Source of the DNA: Clytia hemisphaerica
Lineage: Eukaryota; Cnidaria; Hydrozoa; Leptothecata; Clytiidae
Assembly: GCA_902728285.1 (NCBI GenBank)
Contig: CACVBU010000083.1
Coordinates: forward strand, 1 to 64,000
Direction of reading: 5' to 3'
Length of the DNA: 64,000 bases
The translations under genes and the position numbers were made by a program. Positions within the stretch are counted from its first letter, which is position 1, and every line of letters starts with the position of its first letter. The notes beneath the pieces are model-generated. The model worked only from the letters and a program-made list of their open reading frames with translations, was not told the DNA's origin and made no database searches. Positions 49,061-59,829 of the stretch are shown here, in pieces.

Positions 49061-49769
49061 TTTTCCATATATTTCTTTGTTTTTTCACTTAAAAAAATTA
49101 TTGAAAACAATGCCACCATCAAGCATGATTCAATTGTCAATAAAATTTTGCAACTGGAACTTTCTATTTCTTTTTTCCCCAAACCCCTCCCCTCATCAAA
49201 AAACGATGATGAAATTTAATGCATTTTCGCTAACCGCTATATTTTCTTAATGATTGTTTTTCTCCTTATTGCTATCTAAGTTTCATCATCAGGTAGATCC
49301 ATTCAGCATATTGTTTGTTTATTTTTTTGTATGTTTTGTAGTTTTTTTATTTTTTTGTAGTTCTATTTTTTAGACAAGAAAGGATTGTTACTTTCACTAC
49401 ATGTTTCTTAAAACTTTCGACAAACTGTTATATAATTCTTTGAGATCTGTCTTTGTCAAGAATTCGAAATGTGATAGATATTATCTTCCTTTAGGAATGG
49501 CAGGTTCTATAAAAAGAAAGCATAATGTTTCTCAGATTCTCATGTTTTGGTCAAACCCCTTACTTAAACGCTCAAATACATCTGAAGCTTGGTAGGATTT
49601 TTGAATTAGAACTTTTAGAACTATCGCAAAATTTATTAAAATTGGTTGTGGTTACCCTCTTCCTTTGTCTATTTTTTAGAAATAAAAAAACAAAAATATA
49701 TTCATGATTGGGTGGTGTGATATCTAAATTCTAAAAATATCTATTGGAAGTTTCAGTAAAGCAAAGGTC

Positions 49770-50035
49770 AATCATTGTTTACCTTGTATACCAAATTTCA
49801 AGTCAAACAGACCTCGGGAACACATTTTTTTGGGTATGCTGTGTATTTTACAGACCGGTCTGTAAAATACCATCGGCTGTTCCGAAAACTTTGAAATTTT
49901 CAAATTTTGCTATTTCCATTATTCCCACCTTGTATACCAAATTTCAAGTCAAACGGACCTCAGGAATGCCTTTTTTGGCATTGTAGCTTTAAGTGACATG
50001 ACTTTGCCGACTGGTCTGTAAAATACTCAAACTTT
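49770..50035. repeat. Two direct copies, about 149 bp apart
   Basis: CCTTGTATACCAAATTTCAA followed by GTCAAACRGACCTC occurs at 49780 and 49929, each followed by a CTGGTCTGTAAAATA segment. 49.1-49.77 kb and 50.04-50.3 kb hold no feature that I can support. Confidence 0.6.
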
Positions 50036-50316
50036 CCCAACTTAACAAAACTTCAATATTTAACTTTTTTGAAAGATTTTTGCATTTTTTGAGTACTTTC
50101 AGAAAAACCATGTTACAAGTCCCAGAAATCAGTTTGAAATTTCGACTGACCATCCTATTATAAAGTCATCGCACACGACAAGGTCCAAATTTGCTTGTGC
50201 TTTTTCGTTTTGTTTTGTTATTTTTGCTCAAAATTCAAAGATGGGCCACTTTATTTGCCTCTTTTCGTGAAAATTTACAGAAAGTTTAGCGAAATTTTAT
50301 AAAGTGTCCTAAATAC

Positions 50317-50481
50317 TTTAATCAGATTAAGTTTTTGCCATTTTCGCGAAATCAAAACTTGCAAAAACGCATGAGATTGATGACTCGTAAAATTAAATTC
50401 TCAGCGAAAATTGATTCGCATTTTCGGCCGAGAAGCTCATTCAAATTTTTAAAAACTCGCAAAATTCAATCTGATTAAAAT
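50317..50481. repeat. Inverted repeat adjoining the HECT remnant
   Basis: TTAATCAGATTAAGTTTTTGC near 50320 is inverted as GCAAAATTCAATCTGATTAAA near 50459. Probably a small element. It and the TTCGCGAAA-rich sequence after it border the truncated end of the HECT fragment. Confidence 0.45.
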
Positions 50482-50569
50482 ATACTAAACTATTTCAGTT
50501 AATTCCGTCATTCGCGACATTTACCATTTCTTCAAAGTTAATCCAAAAATATTTCGCGAAAGTTAATCC

Positions 50570-52296
50570 GAATATAAAGAAACCATAAATCTTCGAATGT
50601 GACCTAGTACGACTAGAGGAAATCTCTCTCCTTCAAAATATCTGTTCTCTCCGTCGGATTTACGTAACATTTGAAACACAACGTCGAAAACATGTCTTGT
50701 TAAACCTCCAGCGTCGATGCCAGGCCCGTTTTCTATAATGACACGAAGTTTCTTTGCTGGGTCAAAATCTCTACCTTTACAGAATGCCAAGGCATCTGAG
50801 AAAATATGTTTTTCTTCAACTCTAAGCATTTGCCTCGATGGATGCAATTTCTTTTCAAAATACGAAAAACCGTCATCTAAAGATTCCATTGTTGCTCCTT
50901 TCTCGTTTTTTCCTAAATCTGTGCAGCAAAACTTGCTGTTTCTTCCATATCTGAATAAATAAATAAATAATAATGCTATACAAGTTCGCAGGCCACCTTT
51001 CGAGCACATGGGCCTCTATGAACCGCTCTTTGCTCGGTTTACAATTTTCTTAAGATAGAGTTTTTTCCTAGGGCTCCCCCTGACTTTGAATTTAAAGTTT
51101 GCATCCTTTAGTGAAGTATTCATTTCTTGGGCTTTCATACACCACTCTTTGATTGTCTTCCTTTCACTTTCGTAAGATCTTCTGTCACCCGGAAGGGCAA
51201 TCTTTCTCCTTTAGTGATTGCTCTTAATACTGTATTTTTGTCTTCTTCGTTTGCAAATCTGACTTTTATTGGTCGATAGCGTTTTTCATCTTCCTTTTCC
51301 TTCGAAAATTTTCCGATTCTTTGAGTTTCTTCAATCTTTATATTCCTTAAGCATAGTTTCAAAGGTAAGACTTTTTCATTTAGATATTCTTCGTCATAGA
51401 TTTTTGTTGACTCCTCTGAATCTTCAGTGGATTCGTCAACACCATGAAGAATTAGATTGCAAGCCGTGGATTGAATCTGTCGTTCCTCCTGTTTTTCCCT
51501 TCGAAGTACGTTTCCTATGTTTTTCTCGATTGCCTCAATGCGACTGCTGGGTAGCTTTGTGATCTATTTTCTCTTTTCTTCTCAATGATGTCTTCCATCT
51601 TCTTTTCGATCGTTGCCATTCTGGTCTCAAAGCTATCCTTTATTTCGCTGATCATTGTATTAACGTCTTTGGACTTTAGTTGAGTGATTTCTACGTCATG
51701 GGCTTTCATTATATTTTCGCAAGCTTTTATCTCCTTTCGGAATCCTGAAACTGTTGATGTTTCACATGAATTGACCCGTTCCAATAGATCAGGGGTGATC
51801 ACGACACAGTTTTGACAGACAATAGCTCTCGATTTGTATGTTAGACATAACTGGCTTTGATAGACGAGGAGCTTTGAACAAATGTAGTGTACGATTCGGT
51901 TGTTTTCGTAGATTTTGCTGAATTTTCTCTGCCACCTTTACATCTTTTAACAACACATCCGTTCAGTTTTTATATGTCGTCGGATGAATAAGATTCCAAT
52001 ATTTCACAAATTTGCCAGTCAGTTAAGTTCGGGAATAAATCCCTTAGATTTTGCCGATTATCAGCTGTAGTACCTGTAGTTGTAGAAGAATTGATTTCCT
52101 GTGAAGGCTGTTTTGGATGGGAGGAGTACCGTGGCTGTTCTGGCAGTGGTCTTGTGGAGGAAGCTGAATGTTCTGGCAGTGTTCTTGTAGATGAACCTGG
52201 CTTTCGTATTTGGCTGCTATTCCGAAATATTCTTGATTGTTGATTGTTGATTGGCGTATTTTGTTCAGCATTCTGCATGAAACAAATATTTTTCAT
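50570..52296 (-). pseudogene. CUE/HECT ubiquitin-ligase-like gene, interrupted by a LINE copy
   Basis: Two pieces on one strand. 52296-51980 starts with ATG and a Ser/Pro/Gln-rich tail, then NLRDLFPNLTDWQICEILES, which resembles a CUE ubiquitin-binding helix bundle. 50955-50570 reads FDPAKKLRVIIENG, PGIDAGGLTRHVFD and YFEGERFPLVV, the beginning of a HECT catalytic domain (the D-x-GG-x-x-R block). Everything after this, including the active-site cysteine lobe, is absent in the window. Between the pieces lies an ORF1-only LINE copy. A CUE-like region followed by HECT fits known E3 ligase layouts. I infer one host gene split or pseudogenised by insertion; two unrelated remnants are possible. Confidence 0.5.
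50955..51975 (-). mobile_element. Second ORF1-only LINE copy, 5' truncated and frameshifted
   Basis: Same family as the 15.7-16.9 kb copy: the PHD-like end (VHYICS, YKSRAIVCQNC), the coiled coil (VNSCETSTVSGFRKE), the RRM-like part (RIGKFSKEKED, RPIKVRFANEEDK) and the tail FKVRGSPRKKLYLKK, in at least three frames. After the stop come about 80 bp with GAGGCC and CCTGCGAA words shared with the first copy, then a TTATTTATTTATTTATT tail at about 50957-50975. No ORF2. Confidence 0.65.
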
Positions 52297-52312
52297 TTTT
52301 TATATGTCACAT

Positions 52313-52509
52313 TGTTAGGAGTCAAGGGAACTAATTTTTGCGTGAACTAGTTTTCACGCTAAAAAGGGTTGGTCTGAAATATTTGTATTTCTCGGAATTA
52401 ATATTTGTGCTTCACAACCACTTTTTGCCCAAACCCTTTCATTTTCCTAGGGAAATATTTGAATTTTAAGACAAAATTAGTTCCCGCGAAAATTAGTTCC
52501 CTAAAGGTA
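52313..52509. mobile_element. About 195-bp MITE, GGGAACTAATTTT(T/C)GCG inverted ends
   Basis: AAGGGAACTAATTTTTGCG near 52325 is inverted as CGCGAAAATTAGTTCCCT at 52487-52502, ending CCCTAAAGGTA. The right end in reverse begins TACCTTTAGGGAAC, so it belongs with the TA-CCTT group; the left tip is degraded. Confidence 0.65.
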
Positions 52510-52515
52510 CAAGTA

Positions 52516-53860
52516 TATTGTGAGCAATAGATAAATTTCAATAAGTAGTTAATAGTAAAAAGGAGTTTCACTTCAGCTAGCTAAAAAACAGTGAACACAA
52601 TTTTCTCTTTTCTGTGTTTTGTCCAGATATAGAGATATTCCAATTTTAAGGTACAAAAAACTGCAATAAACTCAACAACAAAAAAATCGATAATCGATGA
52701 TATTTAAATTGAAATATCTCAAGTAAAGTTAGTAAAAAGTAAATAAAAATCGATTTACTCGAAAACTGCAGAAAGTTCGCCAGACAAATTTTTATTTTCC
52801 AATTCTACATATTATTAGGACCAAAATGTCAAAAACTTGCCCTGATAGGGGTGCCCTACGAAACGACACATTTCACTACCTTGGCCGCAGGCCTATATTA
52901 TGGTGGTAGACAGGTGCGAAAAAGCAAAATTGGATTGTTACATTTTGTTGAAATATATAATAAAATTATGTATGGATGAAGATAATACCTGGGAACAGGA
53001 TGTGAGAAATCTAAAACTGAAGAAAAACACTCTTCCAGCCTTTCATATAGTTGTTCCTCTGAGAGATAACCTTCTATTGGAAAAGCTGTGATAACTTGGC
53101 GGTTTTAATGGAGTTTGCATTTTTCTGTTCCTCGAGCCATAGTTGTGGTGTCCTTTTTTTAGCAAATAGACATCTTTAGCAATGAGCTTTATTTTCTTTC
53201 ATTTCGGAGTGTCATTGTTGTTGTTTCTTCGAAACAGCCGATTTCTTTCAGCAATTATGCTGTTAGCAGAATTGCCTATAATTCTTGAGACAATTCTTTC
53301 AGTGCTATATTACTATTATTATACATTTTTTCTTCCCTAAAATAAGTACGTGACAATATTACTACTACACTGTAGTTACTAAAACATGAGGAGGTAAAAA
53401 CGGCAGGAAAACAAAAGCCAAATGATTAGCATAAATTGCACACCTATACAGTAGAGTACATAAAAATATTGAATAAAAGAACAGCATGGAGACCGGCCTT
53501 TTAGCCCAAAGACGAAAAAGAGTTGAAAAAGGGGTAGAAAGTCACTAACTAATCGATAGCCAATTGATACTTATCAATTCTGACCGATATTTATCACTAA
53601 AATATTACATCCTTTTTGATTGAGGATCCATTGGTTATTGATTACCGTATTTCCTCCAATAATGGGCTAGTAAGAATTTACCCCCCCCCCTCTACCTTCA
53701 GTTTTAGCAGCTGTGAGTTAATGGAAAATCATGATTTTTGTTATAATTTGGTATAAATTTTGCTGCAAAATTCTGGCGTTCTGGCTTCAAGTTACAATTC
53801 AAAAGTTTTTAGTAGAATTTCCAAATATAAAATATACCAACTTGAGTTTTACCGTTCCTA
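52516..53860. other. Intergenic
   Basis: No supported gene. A run of ten C lies near 53681-53690. A 63-codon ORF at 52900-53091 has no recognisable motif. Confidence 0.35.
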
Positions 53861-53865
53861 TTATA

Positions 53866-54003
53866 CATGTTTTTTTTATAAGAAAGTGTCTACCCCTATA
53901 TCAGGCTCGCATTATGCTTAGTATTCTATTGTTCTCAAACAATAGAGCCATTGTTTAGGTGCCAAAAACTGAGCCTGCGTATGCTTATAAAAGAAAAAAC
54001 ATG
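53866..54003. mobile_element. 138-bp MITE of the CA(C/T)G-T8-ATAAG family, TA duplication
   Basis: Left end CATGTTTTTTTTATAAGAAA, right end CTTATAAAAGAAAAAACATG. TA flanks both sides (53864-53865, 54004-54005). It lies immediately before a LINE fragment. Confidence 0.88.
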
Positions 54004-54029
54004 TAAGTGAAGATATTTTCATAATTGTT

Positions 54030-54742
54030 AGGGCTTGCCATCAATACCACCAAAACCGAAACAAGGATGTTAAATATTGACAGTATTCCTAAGTCTATAG
54101 CAAGTCTGAGGGGTACTGATCTAAAGAATGTATCTCTTTTCAGATATCTTGGTTCCTATATCAACTGTCAAGAGCCTAGTACCGGTGACAGTGAAGTTAA
54201 CCAAATGATTCAACAACTTGAGTGCTCAAAATTTGCAGAACTATCCAACTTCTTACAAAATTTCCATATCAATCTAAGAACTCGTGTTTCGTTTTTGGAT
54301 TGCTTTGTGCGCAGCAGACTAACCTACGCTTGTCAAAATTGGTGTCTAAACACAAATCAAATGGAACAGGTTGGACATTACGTATAGAAGCTTTTTGTGA
54401 CGTATGGTCTGTAATTGCTTTAAATAAGTTGATAAAGAAAACAATGACTTTCGATTATCAATCACCAATGAAGACTTGCATACGCTATGCAGTGCCGTAG
54501 GAAGCATTTTCATATTGGGGGGGGGGCTGAAGTTTAGTGACACCGCGAGGGCCAACCATGGTTTGGCCCAAAAAAATATTGTTGCCAGTTGCTACGGCAC
54601 TGCTTTGTGGTACTCGAAATGTTAGTCATTATATTAAACAACAACAATCCAACTATACATCCCACGTTATCAGAATGTCATATGAACGATCACTGAAACA
54701 ACTGATGACATATAAAACGGTCGACCAATCTATACGCTCTTA
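54030..54742 (+). pseudogene. LINE reverse-transcriptase C-terminal fragment
   Basis: The open part (54030-54385) reads NTTKTETRMLNIDSI, FRYLGSYI and RSRLTYACQNW, the thumb-side end of LINE reverse transcriptases (RTE/CR1-like: lysine-threonine-glutamate, YLGS and L.Y..Q.W blocks). It continues in another frame as DFRLSITNEDLHTLC and, after a MITE, as GTRNVSHYIKQQQSNYTSHV. The YADD active site is not present. It is a 5'-truncated, frameshifted remnant of a family different from the ORF1-only copies, as far as I can tell. Confidence 0.65.
54490..54602. mobile_element. 113-bp hAT-like MITE inside the LINE fragment
   Basis: CAGTGCCGTAG at 54490-54500 is inverted as CTACGGCACTG at 54592-54602. 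The inside has a G9-10 run. CAGNG-type ends are typical of hAT elements. The flanks GCTATGC and GCTTTGT are an imperfect duplicate of about 7-8 bp. Removing the element rejoins the RT frame (LHTLC followed by GTRNV). Confidence 0.78.
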
Positions 54743-56990
54743 GAGCAGGTTATTTCTGATAATAATATCTCAACAGATCAATTTTGTAAAAATTCTTTAA
54801 ATGTGAGGATGTAAGATCGCCATAGGGTTCCAAACAATACAGACAAATGTCAAGTGTCTTTGGCAGCCCTATGGCTAATCCGTTCTTTTGTAGGTATTAG
54901 ATTATATACACTTATTGTTATTATTAGTATTTATTGCATTACTAAATAAACAAGCAATTTTAATTTTATTATCTGATTTTACTTTTTTGTTGACACAGGC
55001 TTTTTTGTTTGACTTATAAAAGAGATGCAATAAATTTTTGCTGAAAATAAAAATCTTCCTTCAAAAATATACAATATCAATGTTTTATTAATAGTTAACT
55101 TTTCTCCTTGAAAATAAACACACGTATTAAACACACATTGTTCTCTAAAAGTAGAAATCTTTCTTCAAAAATACAAAATATCAATTAATATTTGGAAGAG
55201 AATGAAATTGAATTAACATGAAGTTTCCCATTGATATTGCGTTTTTTTGAAGGAAAAAGAGTTGTATTATTAACAATATATCGTGTATTTTTGAAGGAAA
55301 AAGTTATGTTTTTGCAAAGGGGAAACTTCATGTGCATTGACCCTATTTGCCTCAGGAGATGTAAACAACCATGCTACTCTTCTTGTTTTTTTCAAACAAC
55401 CTGAAACTTTCTGACAATTAATAACATTTCATTAAGAACATGAGTACAAATTATTGTGCTTGTAAATGTCGATCGAGTCGAAATAAGAGTCAACACAAGT
55501 CACGAACGACACTTTAGTTAAAACGGAGCCATAGGTTTTCTTTGACGCATCTTCACTGTGGAAAATGGCTAAAAATGAATAAAATAACACATTTAGCTAA
55601 CGAAATATAAATACAGTGCAAGTCAAAATATAAAGATACATCAGTTAGATTACAAAGACAAGTCAAAGATATAACATATAAAAGAAGAAATAGAAACTTA
55701 CTAAAAACACTGTGGCTGAACATACACGTACACGTCAACAGATACTTTCAACTAACACTCACAATTCCAATACGCAGATTTATAACACATCACAACAACT
55801 CATACAACAACTAGACAATCCTCAAGGGACGAACACATAACTATACACACGATACGATACTATACATTACAATACGCAACTCCCTAGACACATAATATAG
55901 ACAATACACGTGAGACTAATACAAATTATATAGTAATCATTTACAGTTTCACTACGAAAGTCCTATCAAATAATAAATCTAAGTACAAAGGAAGCGATGA
56001 AAACGAACGTAAAACTAAAAGACAAATTAGCTGCATTTTGGCAGTTACAGTGCTCATACCTTTACTAGAACAGGTTTTATGACTTTAATGTGAAATCGAC
56101 CATAAAACCCCTGAAAACTCAATAAATTTTAAATGGTTAAAACTTCAAAACTAATTATACAATTTGATTCAAATTTTAACTGGTGAAAGGTATTGGCATA
56201 AAAAATCAGAAAAACTTCAAAAAGTTCTCAAAGATGATGACGTTATCATCTATGACGTCCTAGATTTCTCAAAATTTTACTCACATTCTGCACAGGTTTT
56301 AACTGTAAATCTGTATGTAAAATAAAAACCCAGCAATTTTGTTAAAGACTAATCTAATATCTTCTCTGTAGTCTGTAATTATCTTTACCCGTTCGTCTCT
56401 GAGAGCCATTTTTACTAACCATATTAATTCGCTTATTTACCGACAGGTGGAAATTTTGTGATGAGGTCATGTTTTGGTTGACGTCATCAATTTAATTATT
56501 TTACTGGAAGTTGGTTTCATGATAGAGATAATCTGTAACAATTTTCATGATTATAGATAGCACTTATAGATCGGAAGTTATCGAGCGTGATTGCCAAAAA
56601 GCTTGGGGCTAATACGGGTAACTCAAACTCATTCTTGTTCAAATATTAACAAAATATTGATATTACGTATTTTTGAAGGGAAAATAGTTCTTGTATTATC
56701 AGTGAACATATATATTGTGTTTTTTTGAAGCAACAGTGCGTTAATTCAATCTCTGGAAAGAAGGCGCGTCCGCCAATCCGCCCGATTCTGAGCGCGCGGA
56801 AATTGTCTAAATTGAAATTTGGATTTTTGATGCAAAAACTTTTTCGGGATGAAGATGCAACCTCTTTTTTTTGTCTGAAACTCTTTATTTTCTTTGTTTC
56901 TTCATTTTCCAGGCCTTTACAGAAGATCTGGAATGGGTCATAAATTGTCACTTCTTTGGATTTTGCAACGTTAAGTTTGCTGTAATGACC
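54743..56990. other. Intergenic with small inverted repeats
   Basis: No gene is supported. 55217-55333 has inverted ACATGAAGTTTCCC ends with repeated TTTTTGAAGGAAAAAG words; related TTTTTGAAG words recur at 55.05-55.2 kb and 56.66-56.74 kb. Confidence 0.45.
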
Positions 56991-56997
56991 CAATTTT

Positions 56998-57044
56998 TGG
57001 ACCTACCTCCGGGTACCCCCGGTGGAGGTTCTATAAATTAACCC

Positions 57045-57081
<37 letters not shown>

Positions 57082-57850
57082 TGTTACCAGCTTTTCTCAG
57101 GATTGGCTCATTAGTTTTTTCTGATTTTTTGCACAATGATGCAAAATGGCAATGCCCAGAACGTGACGGAGCCCGATTTTCGAAAAAAAATATATTTGGG
57201 CAAATTTGGGCCAAAAACTACCTAAAAATAGGGTTTTTTGGACTTTGTGCAAAATCCTGTCATTACTTTTTTCTGATTTTTTGTACAAAGATGGAGCGCA
57301 AGATTCTCTAAAGAATGGCTGAAGTGGTTTTTCCCGGAAAATTCTTATTCGCCTTAAAAGCGGATTTTCGTATTTTTGGGGAAATTCCCATTAACCAAAT
57401 AAGCAAATATAGCTTTTCTCAATGTTGACTCGTTATTTTTTTCTGATTTTTTGCACAATGATGCAAAATAGCAATGTCTAAAATGTGTCAGAGCCCGATT
57501 TTCGAAAAAAAATATATTTGGGCAAATTTGGGCCAGAAACTGCCTAAAAATAGGGTTTTTTGGACTTTGTGCAAAATTGCTTCACTGGTTTTCTCTGATT
57601 TTTGGCAGAAAGATAGAGGACAAGGTTCTTTAAAAGATGGCTGAAGTGACTTTTCCCGGAAAATGTTTGTTTGCCGTAAAATACGGATTTTCGTATTTGG
57701 GGAAATTCCCTTTTACCATTTACAAGGAAATTAGGCTTTCTCGGGGTCAGCTGATTAGTTCTTTCTGATTTTTGGCACAAAAATGGAGAATCATGGCAAT
57801 GCCCAAAATGTGACTTTTACAAAAAAGATTTTTGGGCCAAATTTGGGCAA
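56998..57850 (+). repeat. About 320-bp tandem repeat, 2.5 copies, with a TCCG/TTCG microsatellite
   Basis: CTTTTCTCA starts near 57091 and 57412 (a third partial near 57731); each unit holds TGATTTTTTGCACAATGATG, GGAGCCCGATTTTCGAAAAA and GGGTTTTTTGGACTTTGTGC. The block begins GGACCTACCTCCGGGTACCC, and (GTCC/TTCG)n fills 57045-57084. In reverse it matches the 13-14 kb repeat. Confidence 0.75.
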
Positions 57851-57984
57851 AGAAATGCCTAAAAAGCTTGTCCTGATCGATATCTCGGAACTAGAAAGTG
57901 CTATGAACTTGAAATTTCGACCAATGATGGATATAAATTGAAATTTTATAACATTGATTCGGTTACTTGCTTTGTTGGTTTGTA

Positions 57985-58240
57985 CTTTTACGGTGTGACG
58001 GGATTGACCCTTTTTTAGTACGGTATTACGGGATTTGACGAAAAAAAATACGGGAAAACTGTATTTTAAAATCAGACGGTGACGGTATTTGGCCTTATTT
58101 TTTGTCATTATGCCGGTATTTGAACCTGTAAAAACCGGTGTGACGGTGTTATTATTTTTTTCAATTTTTGGGATTCTGGGATTCAGCAAAAAATTTTGAC
58201 GGGAAAACGGTATTTCGAACCCCCTACAACCTCCCCCCCC
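57985..58240. repeat. ACGG-rich degenerate repeat
   Basis: Many ACGGTATTTAC/GACGGGATT words in a degenerate array, ending in a C9 run near 58220. Frames here are not credible genes. Confidence 0.45.
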
Positions 58241-58244
58241 CATT

Positions 58245-59690
58245 ATAGGCTTTAGTTAACAAATAGACAAAATTAACTTGTTTTTAAACGATAAATCATG
58301 ATCGAAAAAGCAATGTCGAGCTTTATAAGAAAATATAACTTTCACGCGCTTTTTAACAACGATTAGTAATCAATTATTCATTATGTTCATATGAATTGCT
58401 TTTCCTTTTTTTAGAATATTCATTGAAGCTCATTCATTCATCACTTTCACATCGATGAACTCCCCTTTACGTGTTCTCCTTCTTAGTGTTATTTTCTTTC
58501 TTTCTTTTGTGATATACAAAAACAAACAAAGTTATGAAATATATTTGTTTGACCTGTGTAGAAGAGTGAAGAGTAGAAAAAAAGAATTCTTGTAATTAGA
58601 GAGTGTTATATGGTAATACGTATTATGTTTTCTCTTCATAGAAGGAGTGGTTGAGTGAAAAGAAGCGAGGAAAACCTTAAGAGAATTTTTGTGAAGTACT
58701 GTAATCTAGAGTTACGAGATACTGTATAGCTTTTTCAAAACTTGAAAATCCTACATCTCATGTACATTACGTTAAAATTCTATTGCTTTTTAGAGCAAAA
58801 TATAAAAGCTCCAAATTACAATATGTTGACGTCTTAACCAGTACTGTTCTTAACTTTGGAAAATAATTGAGCTAAACGATTTCGGGTTCCTAATTAGAAC
58901 TATTAGTTATATGGAAGGTGTCTAATTGGGCAAATTTGTTGTGCACGGAAATAATCTGACAAAGTTTGGAACTTCGATTGAAGTGAAATACGATTGTTCA
59001 AACTGAAAATTAAAAATAATGACAAAACTAAGTGACGAAATATGACAAAAAAATGACAAGAAAATTGAACAGAAATTGACTAGAAATCTTGAGGAAATTG
59101 ATCAAATTGACCTTAAAAGTATCATGAAAATCGCACAAGAAATCTCTTGAAATATACCAAAATTAATGAAACCTAACTTAAGCTTAAAGAAATTGATTTA
59201 AAAATATCAAAAATAATCTAATTCCAGACACCTGAGCCAAATAGGCTGATGAACAGAAAAACACAGAGAGGCAAAGGCAAAAGCAGAAAGCAACATACCA
59301 GGTAGCCAGTATGTGAAAACTGTGAAAAACTGTGCACAAAAGTTGAGATTTGAATTTGATTTTAAAAGTTAGGACCAAAACTGTCTAAGTCTGAAACTCC
59401 ATATTTTGATGCAACCACACACAACGCTTCTCATAGCTTGATTGATGATTCATGAAAATCGAGAGAGAAAAACGCGTACTTGAATAAAATTGAAAATACT
59501 AGATAATTGCCTAAGTGTGAATAAACTAATTATATGACAAAAATGATACAAAAGAACTTAAATGACTACGTAGAATTAATTGTCAAGAGACTGAACAGAA
59601 AAGTGACGTAAGACCAAGAAACAAAGGACTGAATAAAATGACACAAAAGACGCTGAATGAGTTAAATTTTTGACCATTTATATATTAAAA
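58245..59690. other. Gene-free stretch that should include the retrotransposon LTR
   Basis: No gene. Its right part must hold the 3' LTR of the BEL/Pao element, whose far end I cannot place without the second LTR. Confidence 0.4.
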
Positions 59691-59715
59691 CCATCATGCA
59701 TTACATTCTCCACCA
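59680..59715 (-). promoter_or_regulatory. Polypurine tract and 3' LTR start of the BEL/Pao element
   Basis: On the minus strand GGTGGAGAA is followed by TGTAATGCATG. A purine run directly before TG is the usual priming site and LTR start, so the LTR probably begins at 59705 and runs leftwards. A TATATAAATGG box lies about 30 bp inside. The LTR length cannot be read here. Confidence 0.5.
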
Positions 59716-59829
59716 TGGGCCAAAAATTTAATCATGTGATCAACCAAAATAATAACTTTGCATGGCTCAATGCCAATAATGACTTTTATCATGGCTCATT
59801 GCCAATCAAATAATAACTTTCACATTAAC

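Noticed and set aside
57791-58243. 150-codon minus-strand ORF
   Set aside because: It lies in the ACGG-rich degenerate repeat and the end of the 320-bp repeat; no protein-like features.
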